From the NCBI GenBank assembly GCA_963402885.1, contig OY727103.1, forward strand, positions 9,264,085 through 9,328,084: a DNA stretch of 64,000 nucleotides, in the 5' to 3' direction. The translations under genes were made by a program, and so were the position numbers. Shown here piece by piece: positions 39,601 through 44,297 of the stretch; the stretch's first letter is position 1; each line of letters opens with the position of its first letter. The notes beneath the pieces were generated by a model. That model did not search any database. It had not been told where the DNA came from and saw only the letters and a program-made list of their open reading frames with translations. Origin of the DNA: Antedon bifida. Taxonomy: Eukaryota > Echinodermata > Crinoidea > Comatulida > Antedonidae.

Positions 39601-40492
39601 TTATGAAATACACGTTTTAAGGGATATTATTTAGATCATTGAGGTATATAACCACAGTACATCTTATGATGATGAATTTGTTGATTTGTCGAAAACTATG
39701 TACAGTAGGCTATCAACACAACAGTAACATTTTAGTTGCATTAACCTTGACAAAATATATTGAAATTGAACGTAATTTTCACCAATAGATGCATTTTTAG
39801 ACCTCTACTAGTTGCTCTTTTGGCGCTCCATAGAAACGTCAATATTGAACATGGAGTATGCGACAAAATTCACAAACCGTGTGCAAGAAACATGTCTGTA
39901 AAATTCATCAATTTAAAGGATTGAGGCTATTTGTTACCTTTTCTGTGATTCTCCATCGTAAAACTAAAAGTATAGGTCTAGGTAGGCCTAACCTATGGCC
40001 TAGCTAGGCCTAATTCTAAATAAGGTGGTATTCAGGATAAAGTTCCTTTAAACACATTGTTGGAGTTGGAGTCGTTCATAAAGACAGGTGCGAAACGGAA
40101 CGGAACTACTAACGCCCCTCTAGCCCTAGCTAGTAGTGTAGTACGTAGATGGCTGAGCCTAGATTAGACTATACTAGGCTAGGCCTAGCTAGTTAGTAGA
40201 GGCCTTAGAGACCTGCCCTATAGGGCGGTAGGCTAGCCTACTAGGCCTCTAGCCTAGGCCAGGCCTACTACTAGGCGGCCCGCTTAGCCTAGTTTGTTAG
40301 CTAGCTAGTCCGGCCTCCTAGTCCTAGGACCTAGGCTAGGGCCTTCTTAGCCTATTGTAGGGCCTATAGCCTAGGATACGAATATAAGATCCAAAAAATA
40401 CCTGCTATTAAAACAATCAATACAGTATAAAGATTCCGATTATGATATGGTATGATAATATTGTCACAAAACTTACTTCTTGTGTTTGACAT
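6113..40492 (-). CDS. Membrane-anchored Roc-COR GTPase with tandem death-effector domains (whole split gene)
   Basis: The gene is assembled from exons listed separately. Every junction keeps frame: phase 1 to exon 4, phase 1/0 alternation through the duplicated linker exons, phase 0 from exon 7 to exon 15, then phase 1 throughout the cassette tail. Domains in order: a short N-terminus with one or two hydrophobic helices, a Roc GTPase (P-loop GQEGVGKT, FNIWDHGGQ, THKG), a COR domain, Ser/Pro/Asn-rich linkers, and paired DED folds. Roc-COR proteins are Ras-like switches that dimerise through COR. DEDs are death-fold adaptors of apoptosis and innate immune signalling (FADD, caspase-8, cFLIP). 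By inference this is a membrane-bound GTP-controlled death-fold signalling platform. The ATG has an in-frame TAG 18 nt upstream and A at -3. Which cassettes are used together cannot be read from DNA. Using all but the stop-containing exon gives 3999 coding nt. Confidence 0.72.
7008..7040 (-). CDS. 30/33-nt linker microexon, copy 5
   Basis: Acceptor tttatcacag, then VIVASSLNQ. Two donors are possible three bases apart (GTGGTA or GTATGC); both keep phase 1. This is the last cassette before the terminal exon. Confidence 0.55.
7725..7780 (-). pseudogene. Decayed 57-nt linker exon
   Basis: One base shorter than the intact copies, and its acceptor TTTTAG has become TTTTGG. It would break the frame if spliced in, so it is treated as lost. 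Confidence 0.6.
8003..8032 (-). CDS. 30-nt linker microexon, copy 4
   Basis: Phase-1 symmetric, VVGASSSTT, acceptor tttgttacag, donor GTATGT. Confidence 0.65.
8301..8351 (-). mobile_element. Helitron 3'-end remnant
   Basis: On the minus strand: a hairpin (arms aattcgtca / tgacgaatt, 8310-8330), eight bases and CTAG, followed by the host T. The hairpin and terminus match the ends at 18393 and 19918. The rest of the element and the host splice donor are gone. Confidence 0.7.
8316..8896 (-). CDS. DED exon, copy 2: ends in an acquired stop codon
   Basis: Nearly identical to the 12-kb copy up to AKKLLL. The donor and the DRG codons are then replaced by TIKMITYNSSK and a stop. The added bases are a Helitron 3' end (hairpin plus CTAG). 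Both DED folds are complete. As read, this exon can only be a terminal exon, giving a shorter isoform with two DED-pair modules; skipping it keeps frame because the neighbours are phase 1. I see no strong poly(A) signal just beyond it, so it may be mostly skipped or non-functional. Confidence 0.7.
8910..8966 (-). mobile_element. LINE reverse transcriptase scrap
   Basis: Encodes RKARRRIYFLRRLRSFGIN, matching the beginning of the LINE fragment at 12596-12910, and then runs straight into the DED acceptor. The LINE was therefore present before the cassette unit duplicated and was mostly deleted here. Confidence 0.6.
9277..9333 (-). CDS. 57-nt linker exon, copy 2
   Basis: Phase-1 symmetric, NCDESEGVPLSRQSHPSE, with acceptor and donor as in copy 1. 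Confidence 0.65.
9541..9570 (-). CDS. 30-nt linker microexon, copy 3
   Basis: Phase-1 symmetric, VVEASSSNQ, acceptor aatttttacag, donor GTACGT. Confidence 0.65.
10130..10159 (-). CDS. 30-nt linker microexon, copy 2
   Basis: Phase-1 symmetric, VVGASNSNL, acceptor ttttgttacag, donor GTATGT. Confidence 0.65.
   Translation of the reverse strand: MLLGHQILI
10580..10822 (-). CDS. Pro-rich repeat exon with HVPEV octapeptides
   Basis: A 243-nt phase-1 symmetric exon (acceptor tttttttatgaatcag, donor GTATCT). It starts SGVNQANQLVPDTETEPKSE and then has five 8-residue repeats of the form V-x-P-V-H-V-P-E, each 24 nt long. This is an extended, flexible spacer between death folds, likely variable in repeat number. 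An antiparallel open frame on the plus strand is only its shadow. Confidence 0.7.
11181..11228 (-). CDS. 48-nt linker exon, shortened copy
   Basis: Same as the 57-nt exon but lacking three codons (RQSHPSE has become RPSE). Still phase-1 symmetric, with acceptor acttttag and donor GTAAAT, encoding NCDESEGAPLSRPSE. Confidence 0.62.
11433..11455 (-). pseudogene. Decayed 30-nt microexon
   Basis: The 3' part and donor of the microexon are present, but the 5' part and acceptor have been replaced by intron-like sequence that joins directly to atttccaaacaaaatataaa. Confidence 0.6.
11707..12258 (-). CDS. DED exon, copy 1: two death-effector folds
   Basis: A 552-nt phase-1 symmetric exon (acceptor tttgtttttgcag, donor GTAATT after LLLDR). 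Fold 1, about residues 10-90 of the exon product, has LVKLCLYDHLPLGDFE, then HNLFNKLQTKGYIEPSN and LLLEIAKLTEF, closely following DED1 of caspase-8-like proteins. Fold 2, about residues 105-180, has YRKRLFAALQQVEGDSLSNV and DVVFKLESNEELKD. A Met lies seven codons inside (MADLNEKF), so an internal promoter could also start here, but the frame is open to the acceptor. The exon is intact and the likely functional copy. Confidence 0.8.
12474..12556 (-). pseudogene. Decayed copy of the Pro-rich exon
   Basis: Matches the start of the exon at 10580-10822 (Q-L-V-P-x-T-E-T-x-P-x-S-E-P), but the acceptor CAG has become CCG and the repeat part and donor are missing. Confidence 0.65.
12596..12910 (-). 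mobile_element. LINE reverse transcriptase C-terminal fragment
   Basis: Reads RKAQRRIYFLCRLMSFGIN, then SFYRSVIQSVITYFLMVWFG and RIVKTASRIIGSTQL, the usual region after the palm of CR1/Jockey-type LINE ORF2. No full element is present. Confidence 0.8.
13212..13268 (-). CDS. 57-nt linker exon, copy 1
   Basis: Phase-1 symmetric, NCDENEGTPLSRQSHPSE, between an acceptor ending acttttag and donor GTAAAT. Acidic and Ser-rich linker; no fold expected. Confidence 0.65.
13497..13526 (-). CDS. 30-nt linker microexon, copy 1
   Basis: Phase-1 symmetric, VVGTSSSTT, between acceptor atttgttgcag and donor GTATGT. With exon 15 it yields Cys at the junction. It is the first of five or more copies. Confidence 0.7.
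13545..13637. mobile_element. 67-bp hairpin insertion with 13-bp target duplication
   Basis: A 21-bp perfect inverted repeat with a 3-base loop (13556-13600) followed by an A/T-rich tail, flanked by acaataattattt at 13545-13557 and 13625-13637. The paralogous introns near 8040 and 9590 read acaataactatttcc without the insert, so they are empty sites. Confidence 0.75.
13790..14400 (+). mobile_element. Decayed L1/Tx1-type LINE reverse transcriptase
   Basis: In shifting frames: CKNTFEMKSNKDLGSDGLSN, IISLLMCKHGI, ITNILQLIVCDIIDTDQKCY followed by IKG, LVEIVLEYT, and LADDTILLARL at about 14331. The order matches L1-type RT blocks. Stops and frameshifts throughout. Part of it (the GEN-x-LVEIVLEYT region) recurs at about 8190-8240 and 11580-11640 because of the cassette duplication. 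Confidence 0.7.
14641..14854 (-). CDS. Exon 15: Cys-rich end of the COR region
   Basis: A 214-nt exon, phase 0 in and phase 1 out. It has VLSTVEKSFEQT followed by a cysteine cluster (CIPCQC, then CRKLTC) and a final GC at the junction. A Cys-rich segment of this kind closes the COR region in several invertebrate Roc-COR proteins. The switch to phase 1 here opens the cassette tail. Confidence 0.78.
14860..15510. other. Intron with foldback MITE
   Basis: Intron between exons 14 and 15. Apart from the foldback repeat at 15172-15338 I see nothing of note. Confidence 0.5.
15172..15338. mobile_element. Foldback MITE (AATAATGAATGTTT family)
   Basis: Ends aataatgaatgttt and aaacattcattatt are inverted, and the interior folds on gagaatat / atattct and the gactgctctattt / aaaatagtgcagat arms. 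Other copies: 41874-42060, 47920-48064, and partial ones at 24628-24676 and 40795-40866. Confidence 0.7.
15520..15591 (-). CDS. Exon 14: COR domain small exon
   Basis: A 72-nt phase-0 exon, MAIRRTDSFDKTSKEEPSAE and then ACKL, between acceptor ttcactttctag and donor GTATGT. It continues the COR C-terminal lobe and reads directly into VLSTVEKSF of exon 15. Confidence 0.78.
15750..16058 (-). CDS. Exon 13: COR domain, C-terminal part
   Basis: A 309-nt phase-0 exon: RSFFVPLRLAV near the start, RPIYYDFEGYLPDVLFPYLI in the middle, and a C-terminal beta-rich stretch. F-x-P-x-x-L and D-F-x-G-x-LP are conserved in metazoan COR domains. Confidence 0.82.
16288..16467 (-). CDS. Exon 12: COR domain
   Basis: A 180-nt phase-0 exon with GILEEDLLRKLWKDSK and FEFLVALMIQLGFICEKET. 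The G-x-L-x-x-x-L-x-x-x-LW and LMxxLGFI patterns match the second winged helix of COR. Acceptor gtttttttag and donor GTAAGT are good. Confidence 0.85.
16468..17130. other. Intron, nothing recognised
   Basis: Intron between exons 11 and 12. Overlapping short minus frames at 16604-16863 have no family features. A small palindrome acccggtaataccgggt lies at about 16938. Confidence 0.5.
17138..17332 (-). CDS. Exon 11: COR domain, winged-helix part
   Basis: A 195-nt phase-0 exon containing LLNFLYDLGEIVYMPDNKLL followed by RDQVVLDPMRLVEIVTKF. The Leu-x-Asp-Leu-Gly-x-Ile-x-Tyr and LDPxxLV patterns are hallmarks of the COR domain, the dimerisation module of Roco proteins. Confidence 0.85.
17658..17915 (-). 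CDS. Exon 10: end of Roc and start of COR
   Basis: A 258-nt phase-0 exon, 86 codons (AEKAFKIIRDVLKTKPYGNH onward, through SFSDLKQVIDELMKALEQPF to CPLEEV). The helix-turn with an IRDxL start and a PxxWxRF-like KWMRFRCDL is typical of the Roc-COR junction. A 4.2-kb transposon lies 33 bp upstream of its acceptor. Confidence 0.82.
18281..18390 (-). mobile_element. LINE 3' tail
   Basis: TTTATTTATTTATTTTATTTC followed by the complement of the segment at 50320-50413 (gagggtccctaatgatcagc). Same LINE family as the 50-kb fragment; only the 3' UTR end is left. Confidence 0.7.
18393..19905 (-). mobile_element. Non-autonomous Helitron, tandem copy A
   Basis: The minus-strand 3' end has the hairpin aactcgtca-aag-tgacgagtt, a short spacer and CTAG before a host T. 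The 5' end is at TTCTTCTTTCC near 19905. About 1.51 kb, no coding capacity. It matches copy B along its length (for example gccatatgatgacgtcacaa in both). Confidence 0.72.
19918..21431 (-). mobile_element. Non-autonomous Helitron, tandem copy B
   Basis: Same orientation and length as copy A and 12 bp from it, with the same hairpin and CTAG end at 19918-19921 and the same TTCTTCTTTC start near 21431. Recurrent blocks include tgatgacgtcat and gcgcgtgcgcgcgtaacttc. Head-to-tail tandem insertion is known for Helitrons. Confidence 0.72.
21466..21558. repeat. Two perfect hairpins with 14-bp arms
   Basis: 21466-21497 and 21527-21558 each have 14-nt arms and a 4-nt loop. Both arms begin GTTATCCGC, the word that follows the terminal hairpin in Helitron copies A and B. 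They lie just past the 5' end of copy B and may be relics of related Helitron ends. Confidence 0.7.
22309..22488 (-). CDS. Exon 9: Roc domain G4 region
   Basis: A 180-nt phase-0 exon encoding a helix (WTNLQFILSYILSVYSHSRI), an acidic loop, and the strand PTILIVGTHKGKLGK. Roc proteins normally have THxD or NKxD at G4; here Gly replaces the Asp that reads guanine. The donor is GTTAAT, an unusual but GT-starting site; phase 0 to exon 10 supports it. Confidence 0.8.
22638..23672. mobile_element. TTAA-flanked piggyBac-like non-autonomous element
   Basis: Left end TTAACACTTTGACTGCCA, right end TGGCAGTCAAACTGTTAA. TTAA at both edges is the piggyBac target duplication. About 1 kb, no transposase frame. 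Internal copies of the right terminus (around 23585-23660) suggest an internal duplication. It lies in the intron between exons 8 and 9. Confidence 0.7.
23696..23785 (-). CDS. Exon 8: Roc domain core strand and helix
   Basis: A 90-nt phase-0 exon encoding MFMTLQALYIVVFDLSKPLD and then DLATFLDSTG. The ALYIVVFDLS strand follows switch II in Roc domains. Donor GTAAGT gives phase 0 and an in-frame junction to exon 9. Confidence 0.85.
23801..24110 (-). mobile_element. LINE/SINE-type 3' tail
   Basis: Contains ggatttatatagcgctttt and aagcgctgtacaa, a conserved 3'-end hairpin word of CR1/L2-like LINEs and of SINEs that borrow their tail. Next to it is TTTATTTAAT-rich DNA. Confidence 0.5.
24115..24440 (-). 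mobile_element. tRNA-derived SINE
   Basis: On the minus strand gggttcgaatc (around 24367-24377) matches an RNA polymerase III B box, preceded by a possible A-box region and followed by an unrelated body. No coding capacity. Confidence 0.55.
24690..25000. mobile_element. Short inverted-repeat element (MITE)
   Basis: Ends AGGATTATGGGTCACATGAT and its inverted copy ATCATGTGACCCACAATCCT about 290 bp apart. No clear target duplication. Intronic. Confidence 0.6.
25152..25309 (-). CDS. Exon 7: Roc domain switch II (G3)
   Basis: A 158-nt exon, phase 1 in and phase 0 out. It encodes an acidic helical stretch (DTERQLDKDVIKKAEENNET) and then FNIWDHGGQLIYHGIHR. The W-D-x-G-G-Q motif is the DxxG/Q switch II of the Roc family. 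Donor GTAAGTATG is strong. Confidence 0.88.
25614..25686 (-). CDS. Exon 6b: acidic linker exon, duplicate of 6a
   Basis: A 73-nt exon, phase 0 in and phase 1 out, encoding IDMKQPTDDDEGIVVDYNND and then ENKD. Donor GTATGT is good; the acceptor tgacaccaaaaataa side is weaker but ends in CAG. It joins in frame to exon 7. Confidence 0.55.
25969..26003 (-). CDS. Exon 5b: short linker exon, duplicate of 5a
   Basis: A 35-nt exon, phase 1 in and phase 0 out, with acceptor tttttctctacag and donor GTATGT, encoding EMILRAKKTIN. It occupies the same place in the second block as exon 5a in the first. Because 6a ends in phase 1 and 6b starts in phase 0, it can be used in series or as an alternative to 5a. 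Confidence 0.45.
26170..26203 (-). pseudogene. Decayed duplicate of exon 4
   Basis: The 3' end of exon 4, including its donor, is repeated here with few changes (W-K-E-A-K-A-D-S then GTAAAC). The 5' half and acceptor are missing. It marks the start of a second block of exons 4-5-6 and shows that the linker region arose by tandem duplication. Confidence 0.6.
26485..26632 (-). CDS. Exon 6a: Asn/Asp-rich linker exon
   Basis: A 148-nt exon, phase 0 in and phase 1 out. It encodes VVKKPPIDDDNVI followed by a low-complexity run rich in Asn, Asp, His and Ser. Its start resembles exon 6b (KQPTDDDEGI), with the same phases, so the two are duplicates. It would form a flexible acidic loop inserted in the Roc domain. 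Confidence 0.55.
26640..28020. other. Intron, no gene recognised
   Basis: Intron between exons 5a and 6a. It has two short similar words, gacgggttactgctag at 27846 and cacgggttactgctag at 27957, but no exon-like frame. Confidence 0.45.
28032..28096 (-). CDS. Exon 5a: linker exon between switch I and switch II
   Basis: A 65-nt exon, phase 1 in and phase 0 out, with acceptor tttgtttttttag and donor GTATGT. It encodes 21 basic residues (NPSKQYTKCVTGKMRTIKPE plus K). No domain is recognisable. It matches exon 5b in phase pattern and position within a duplicated block, which supports it as real or recently real. Confidence 0.5.
28454..28539 (-). CDS. Exon 4: Roc domain switch I region
   Basis: An 86-nt exon, phase 2 in and phase 1 out, encoding FEKEHIVTDGIAVIRT and then SKTWTEAKADS. 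The HIVTDGI block, with the Thr that contacts the magnesium ion, is the expected G2/switch I of Roc GTPases. A decayed duplicate of its 3' half lies at 26170-26203. Confidence 0.8.
28706..28853 (-). CDS. Exon 3: Roc domain P-loop (G1)
   Basis: A 148-nt exon, phase 1 in and phase 2 out. It encodes an amphipathic lead (DFQYAYNEALKGESVKVN) and then LKVIGQEGVGKT followed by CIINALLGKE. The GxxxxGKT P-loop, preceded by a helix with AYxEALKxG, is the classic start of metazoan Roc domains. Acceptor caaattttcag and donor GTAAGT are good. Confidence 0.85.
28860..29583. other. Intron with a possible Pol III-type repeat
   Basis: Part of the intron between exons 2 and 3. An 81-codon plus-strand frame at 28959-29204 has no recognised family. 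At about 29520-29555, ctggttcaattcctaatgag followed by a T run resembles a B box and Pol III terminator, perhaps a SINE relic. Confidence 0.35.
29584..31038 (-). mobile_element. Non-autonomous Helitron, family 2, copy 1
   Basis: Minus strand: starts TCTATATATAAATTTACGTA after host A; ends with a long hairpin (ggtacgcgagc-gaa-gcgagcgtacc) and CTAG before host T. 1455 bp, no coding capacity. A near-identical relative lies at 51377-52703. The A|T target without duplication is the Helitron rule. Confidence 0.85.
31039..32469. other. Intron, no gene recognised
   Basis: Low-complexity intron sequence. A word gatcgagtctc at about 32130 resembles a B box, but no A box or structure accompanies it. 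Confidence 0.4.
32470..33352. mobile_element. 883-bp terminal-inverted-repeat element
   Basis: Ends GGGCGGATTGCAATAAAG and ATTGCAATCCGCCC inverted; subterminal repeats of cttaagcctaag type on both sides; flanked by CTA on both sides (32467-32469, 33353-33355). A 3-bp duplication fits PIF/Harbinger-like elements. No transposase. Confidence 0.7.
33768..33902 (-). CDS. Exon 2: membrane-anchor exon
   Basis: A 135-nt phase-1 symmetric exon between acceptor ttcatttcag and donor GTAAGAG. It encodes 44 residues with a strong hydrophobic stretch, WWIILVVAAAVIFTICMLL, a short QRMG turn, a second shorter hydrophobic run (GVIIFLGVLII) and then basic KEIKKSWH. This reads as a signal-anchor or a hairpin membrane anchor placing the following GTPase in the cytosol. 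It splices in frame to the P-loop exon, giving Asp at the junction. Confidence 0.65.
34612..35725. mobile_element. 1.1-kb nested element with CGGCCGTTCC ends
   Basis: Left CGGCCGTTCCAAGGCAAAAC and right GTTTTGCCTTGGAACGGCCG are perfect inverted copies, flanked by AGGT on both sides (a possible 4-bp duplication). The word acgttgttttgcc recurs inside several times in both orientations. Confidence 0.7.
36104..36658. mobile_element. TTAA MITE, copy 1 (complete)
   Basis: 555 bp from TTAAAGATGTATTGTCCC to GGGACAATACATCTTTAA. Other copies: 43573-44071, 44293-46163 (split by a LINE), 54901-55257, and a 3' part at 50640-50843. Either TTAA or TA could be the target duplication. Confidence 0.75.
36986..37250. 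repeat. Three-copy tandem repeat, about 90-bp unit
   Basis: Each unit contains cacacaaataccctgac, agcagtgcatt and aataaatggatcataaagta. Units are about 90% alike. Intronic. Confidence 0.85.
37881..38257. mobile_element. TA-flanked inverted-repeat MITE
   Basis: Ends TAGAGTTCTG and CAGAACTCTA, and about 75 bp of imperfect inverted similarity (gttgctagccaaccaaaaaa against ttttttggttggctagcaac). TA termini fit a Tc1/mariner-type element. The host DNA on both sides (37790-37875 and 38285-38360) is a direct duplicate. Confidence 0.72.
39487..39544. repeat. AT-rich perfect palindrome
   Basis: Arms of about 25 nt built on aatacattt / ttttataaaacatatttaat and their complement, with almost no loop; it could form a cruciform. 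Confidence 0.75.
39970..40375. repeat. AGGCCTA-rich palindromic cluster
   Basis: Dense overlapping words aggcctag, ctaggcct and tagcctag. Similar smaller clusters lie at 35040-35290, 44150-44220, 48640-48700, 49820-50050 and 54300-54350. No period is constant. Confidence 0.7.
40477..40492 (-). CDS. Exon 1: start codon and first five residues
   Basis: Sixteen coding nucleotides, M-S-N-T-R plus one base, before the donor GTAAGT. An in-frame TAG lies 18 nt upstream of the ATG and -3 is A. The leftover base joins the AG of exon 2 to give Lys, so the phase fits. The short length makes this exon less certain than the others; the phase match, strong donor and upstream stop are the support. Confidence 0.55.
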
Positions 40493-40700
40493 TCTTCTGT
40501 ATGGCTGGTGACTACTTACTTCTTCGCGCGCAAGACGTGCAGCAAGCTAAAGTAAAATGTGTCGTCACAGCTAGCATGCAGAGTATGACTGATACAGTGG
40601 GAAAGCCACTTCGCGATAATTCTGTTAATCGAACGTTTTTCATCTATTTGTTCGATTGAGTTGTGTAGCGCCCTCATACGTTACAAAACTTGACGAAGCT
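40493..40700 (-). promoter_or_regulatory. Probable promoter/5' UTR of the Roc-COR-DED gene
   Basis: Only position supports this: it is the GC-richer stretch immediately 5' of exon 1, with gcgcgc words and an in-frame stop before the ATG. No TATA box or defined factor site is recognised. Confidence 0.3.
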
Positions 40701-43572
40701 TCACGCGAAAAAAACTCGAAAAAACAGAAGTTATAATTAGAATAATATCATGAATATTTAAATATTATAATTTTCCTAATCTGATCCGCCTTGTAAAAAA
40801 TAGAGCAGTCAATTTTTCAACTAATGAAATATTCCCACCATCCAACACAGAAACTTTTATTAATTGTATAATATTCAACCCTTTTTTTGTTTGATACTAT
40901 ATCTTCCTCAAGCATAAAAAGGCTACATTGATTCTTTCCAGGTTTTTACAATATCTCTGAGTGGGTGGTTTAATTTTATAGAAAATTGTAAAAAATATGA
41001 CGCAATATCAAACTACAACACAGTATTAATTTTTTTGTAAGACTAGTAATAGTGATCATATCAAAATTATTCTACAGTAACTACATTCTTGATTTCTATA
41101 AATGTATGATTTTAGTTTGTTTCAATGTAGAACAGTGCGTCAAATCTACAGTATAATTACCCAAAACAAACTTGCTAAATAATTAAATAAAAAGTGTTAA
41201 AGAGTACACAAAATGTACTTACTACACAAGAATAATTTTCACATGATACTTATTCAATTGTGTATGTAGGGTATTGCATGTAAATATACTATTGTTACTG
41301 TTACTATGTTTTTGCTAGTGGTTTGTTTGATTTATATAAAGTTTTTAAAAAATGTAACATTACTAAAGATTAACACTCGAGAAAGTAAACGATAGTAACC
41401 ATGAGACGTAAGGCAAACTACAGCACAGGAGTAAGAAAAACATTTGTATTGTAAAAACCTAAATTGATGCAATGTATTTTTATTATTTTTAATTAAATTG
41501 TATAATACTGTATACTGGAATACATTATAATGTATATTGTTACAATTGTAAATCCCATGCCAACGGGAGGTTTAATTTTTAGATAAATAAAAGTTTAATT
41601 CTTTAAAAAAAAAACTTTTAATGTAAACTTAAGAAATAACATTAATGAAAATAAGAAACTAGTAACTATTAGACTTAAAACATTTTTGTAAGAATTTTTT
41701 TGTAAAACTAATAATAAGTATTATAACACACCTGAATGTATTCTTAATTACGCATCACTTAGACCTAACAGAAAACTGATCCAAGTGATAATTAACATTT
41801 TTGCCATGTGACGTTAAAAATCAACTGGTTCTACTCCAGGTAAATGACTTATCCTTACAATGGATAAATTGAATAAAAGTAGGTGTGTTATAAAACAAAT
41901 AATGAATGTTTTTCATTCATTGAATGGAGAGAATATTTCATTCGTTGAAAAATTGCCTGCTCATTTTAACTCGGCCCCACCTTATTAAAAATAGAGCAGT
42001 CAATTTTTCAATTCATGAAATATTCTCGCAATCCAACTCATAAAACATTCATTATTATTACTGTATTTGTTTAAAGATTCAACTGTTGAGTTGAGAAATG
42101 CTATGTAAATTAATTATATTATAATATAACTGGAAAAAACTCTTTTGAATAAGAAAAAGAGGATTTTTTTTTATGAATGTTTGTAATGTTAAATATTTTT
42201 TTATTGACCAATGTGATTTTTGTTTTTATGAGACTCATATTTATAATTGAGATAGGTCTTAAAATACTATCTAAATGTATGTTGTGTATCACAAGTTTAA
42301 ACAAAAATAAGAAATACTGTATGCATTTTTTCAAATATTGGATGGAATATTAACAAATAACATTTAAAAAAGTATTACATTTATAGTAATAGTTGAATAA
42401 TTAATGTTGTATGTTGATGCAAGAAAAAGTTGTGTTATATAGAGTTAAAACATTAAAAATGTATTGTTTTTATTATGTGTACAAATATTTGAGATTTTGA
42501 CTATTTAGAGATTCTATTTATAAATTACATTTTAAACAGCCGGCTTCTCTTTTTCTTATTCAAAAATTGTGCTATGAATGAACATAAATTATACATTTTT
42601 TAAATTTGTGGTCATTCATTTTCACATTTACAAGGTCTACATTGCTGCAATGGTTATAGTATGGTTAGCATTTTCTAAATAAAATGATCTTCAAGATTTG
42701 CTATGGTACGAAATGTCAAGAATGCATGAAACCCAAGTTATAAATTTGCATGAAGCCAAGTTATAAATTTGCATCAGTAAAATTTTAAAAGCAACAATTC
42801 ATTATGGCATCTATGCATTGTAGATACTCTGTGTACTATTCATCTTCACCATTTTAATGAGTTGTATGATATGAAGGCTGCTTAGGGAAAGAAAAAAATG
42901 TATGCATGGTCATGGATTCAAAAAGCAGAACTATGTGGCATCACTTGAATTGAATAATGTGTTCATAAAATATTGTGCTTTAATTACACAGTATCATGAT
43001 CTTGGAATATACAGTTATGAAATGCTTATATCATGATCTTGGCATATACAGTTATACTGTAAATGAAATGCTTATTTGTTGACTCTGTATATATGAATTG
43101 ATAGATCACACTTTAAAGCAAGCTGAGCAAGTTATTTGACAATTTTTAGGTTTACATGAAATGAATGGAAGTATGATCAGCGCTGAATGTCAAGCAAAAC
43201 CTACAGGTCACAACATCAATTAATAATATCTTCATTGCGTTTTGTCATGAGAATAAGATTGTTTACCATTACAAACCATTTTCTAAAATAATGCAGTAAT
43301 AATGTAGTAATAAAACAGTAACAAGGAGCAAGTGTGTAAAATGAAATTACAAATTTTTTAAATAGAAAATTTGTGTTCATTCATAGCAAAAATTGTGAAT
43401 GTGGAAAATGAATGTTGATTGTTCAGACAGGCTAAATTATTAATTGCAACATTGAAGTTATTAATTACACTATAATTACATATAGTCCTAAATTTAAAAT
43501 GTTGTTGTAACGGCCAACCTACAGAAGGATTTACCATAAATTTGTATTTAATGATAATATAGAATTTTTAAC
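40700..43572. other. Intergenic, repeats only
   Basis: AT-rich DNA with a partial foldback MITE (40795-40866), a full one (41874-42060), and two inverted 50-bp segments at 42563-42612 and 43352-43400 sharing gctatgaatgaac. No coding signal seen. Confidence 0.5.
41874..42060. mobile_element. Foldback MITE (AATAATGAATGTTT family), full copy
   Basis: The two halves are inverted: ataatgaatgtttttcattc on the left and gaatgttttatgag complement on the right, with atagagcagtcaatttttca internal arms. Confidence 0.75.
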
Positions 43573-44071
43573 TTTCAAGATGTATTGTCCCTTTGACTAA
43601 TTAAAAAAAAATTGGGTCATTTTGAAGTATCATAATAGTAACTTTCTTCACCAAAAAATAGTCGAAAAAAAAAATTTAACCGAAATACAGACGTTTTTTT
43701 GTTCAAAAAATAACTTTGACTTCCAGTCAAAGTTTTCGATCAAAACATATCTCATAATGCAACACGCTTGTTTGGCTACTCTGTATGCATAATCATAAAA
43801 CACCTTCTCAACCGCGACGAGTTGTAAACAATCCTAATTAGCATCATGCATAATGCATACTCGTGGCTTGAAATCTTTGTTTACTTCCGCTCGTGACGAT
43901 TTTCCAGACAAAATGTAATCAAATTAATTTACCTATTAATTACGTAAACTTGTTTTTGGCTCGAATTTTCGACTTAAAGTGAATAACTTTATTATTACTT
44001 TGATATGGCTAATTTAAATTTAGAATATTTTTTTTTTATTTTTTGTGTTTCAAGGGACAATACATCTTTAA
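43573..44071. mobile_element. TTAA MITE, copy 2
   Basis: Same family and orientation as copy 1, with slightly degraded left end (tttcaagatgtattgtccc) and an intact right end. Confidence 0.75.
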
Positions 44072-44254
44072 AGTGAGTTACCTGAATATTATTATTATTA
44101 AAATATTAAAAATGTTGGCCTTGTTCTTGTGCAACAACAAACAAGGTGAGGTGCGCCTAGGCCTAGCTAGACTAGTACAGTAGTACTAGTAGTAGTTAGA
44201 ATAGATTATAGGCTAGTACATCTTGTTGTTGGAGTTTGGAGGTATAAAAAACCG

Positions 44255-44297
44255 TTAGCTTCGTGTTCTTGCGCGCCATGTGTTGTATCGCGCGCAA
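44255..44297. repeat. Hairpin with GTTCTTGCGCG arms
   Basis: gtgttcttgcgcg and cgcgcaagaacac are inverted around 15 bases. A related word, ttttcttgcgcgatgtgtt, occurs at about 46190, beyond the MITE that follows. Confidence 0.6.

Larger units (their letters stand above)
38262..40476. other. Intron 1 remainder: repeats, no exon seen
   Basis: Holds a near-perfect AT-rich palindrome at 39487-39544, a LINE-tail scrap around 39540-39575 (tttatttcaacaatatttt), and the AGGCCTA cluster at 39970-40375. No exon-like frame. Confidence 0.5.

Noticed and set aside
42563..43400. Inverted 50-bp segments as ends of a transposon
   Set aside because: The similarity does not extend in the right order from the ends and no target duplication was seen.
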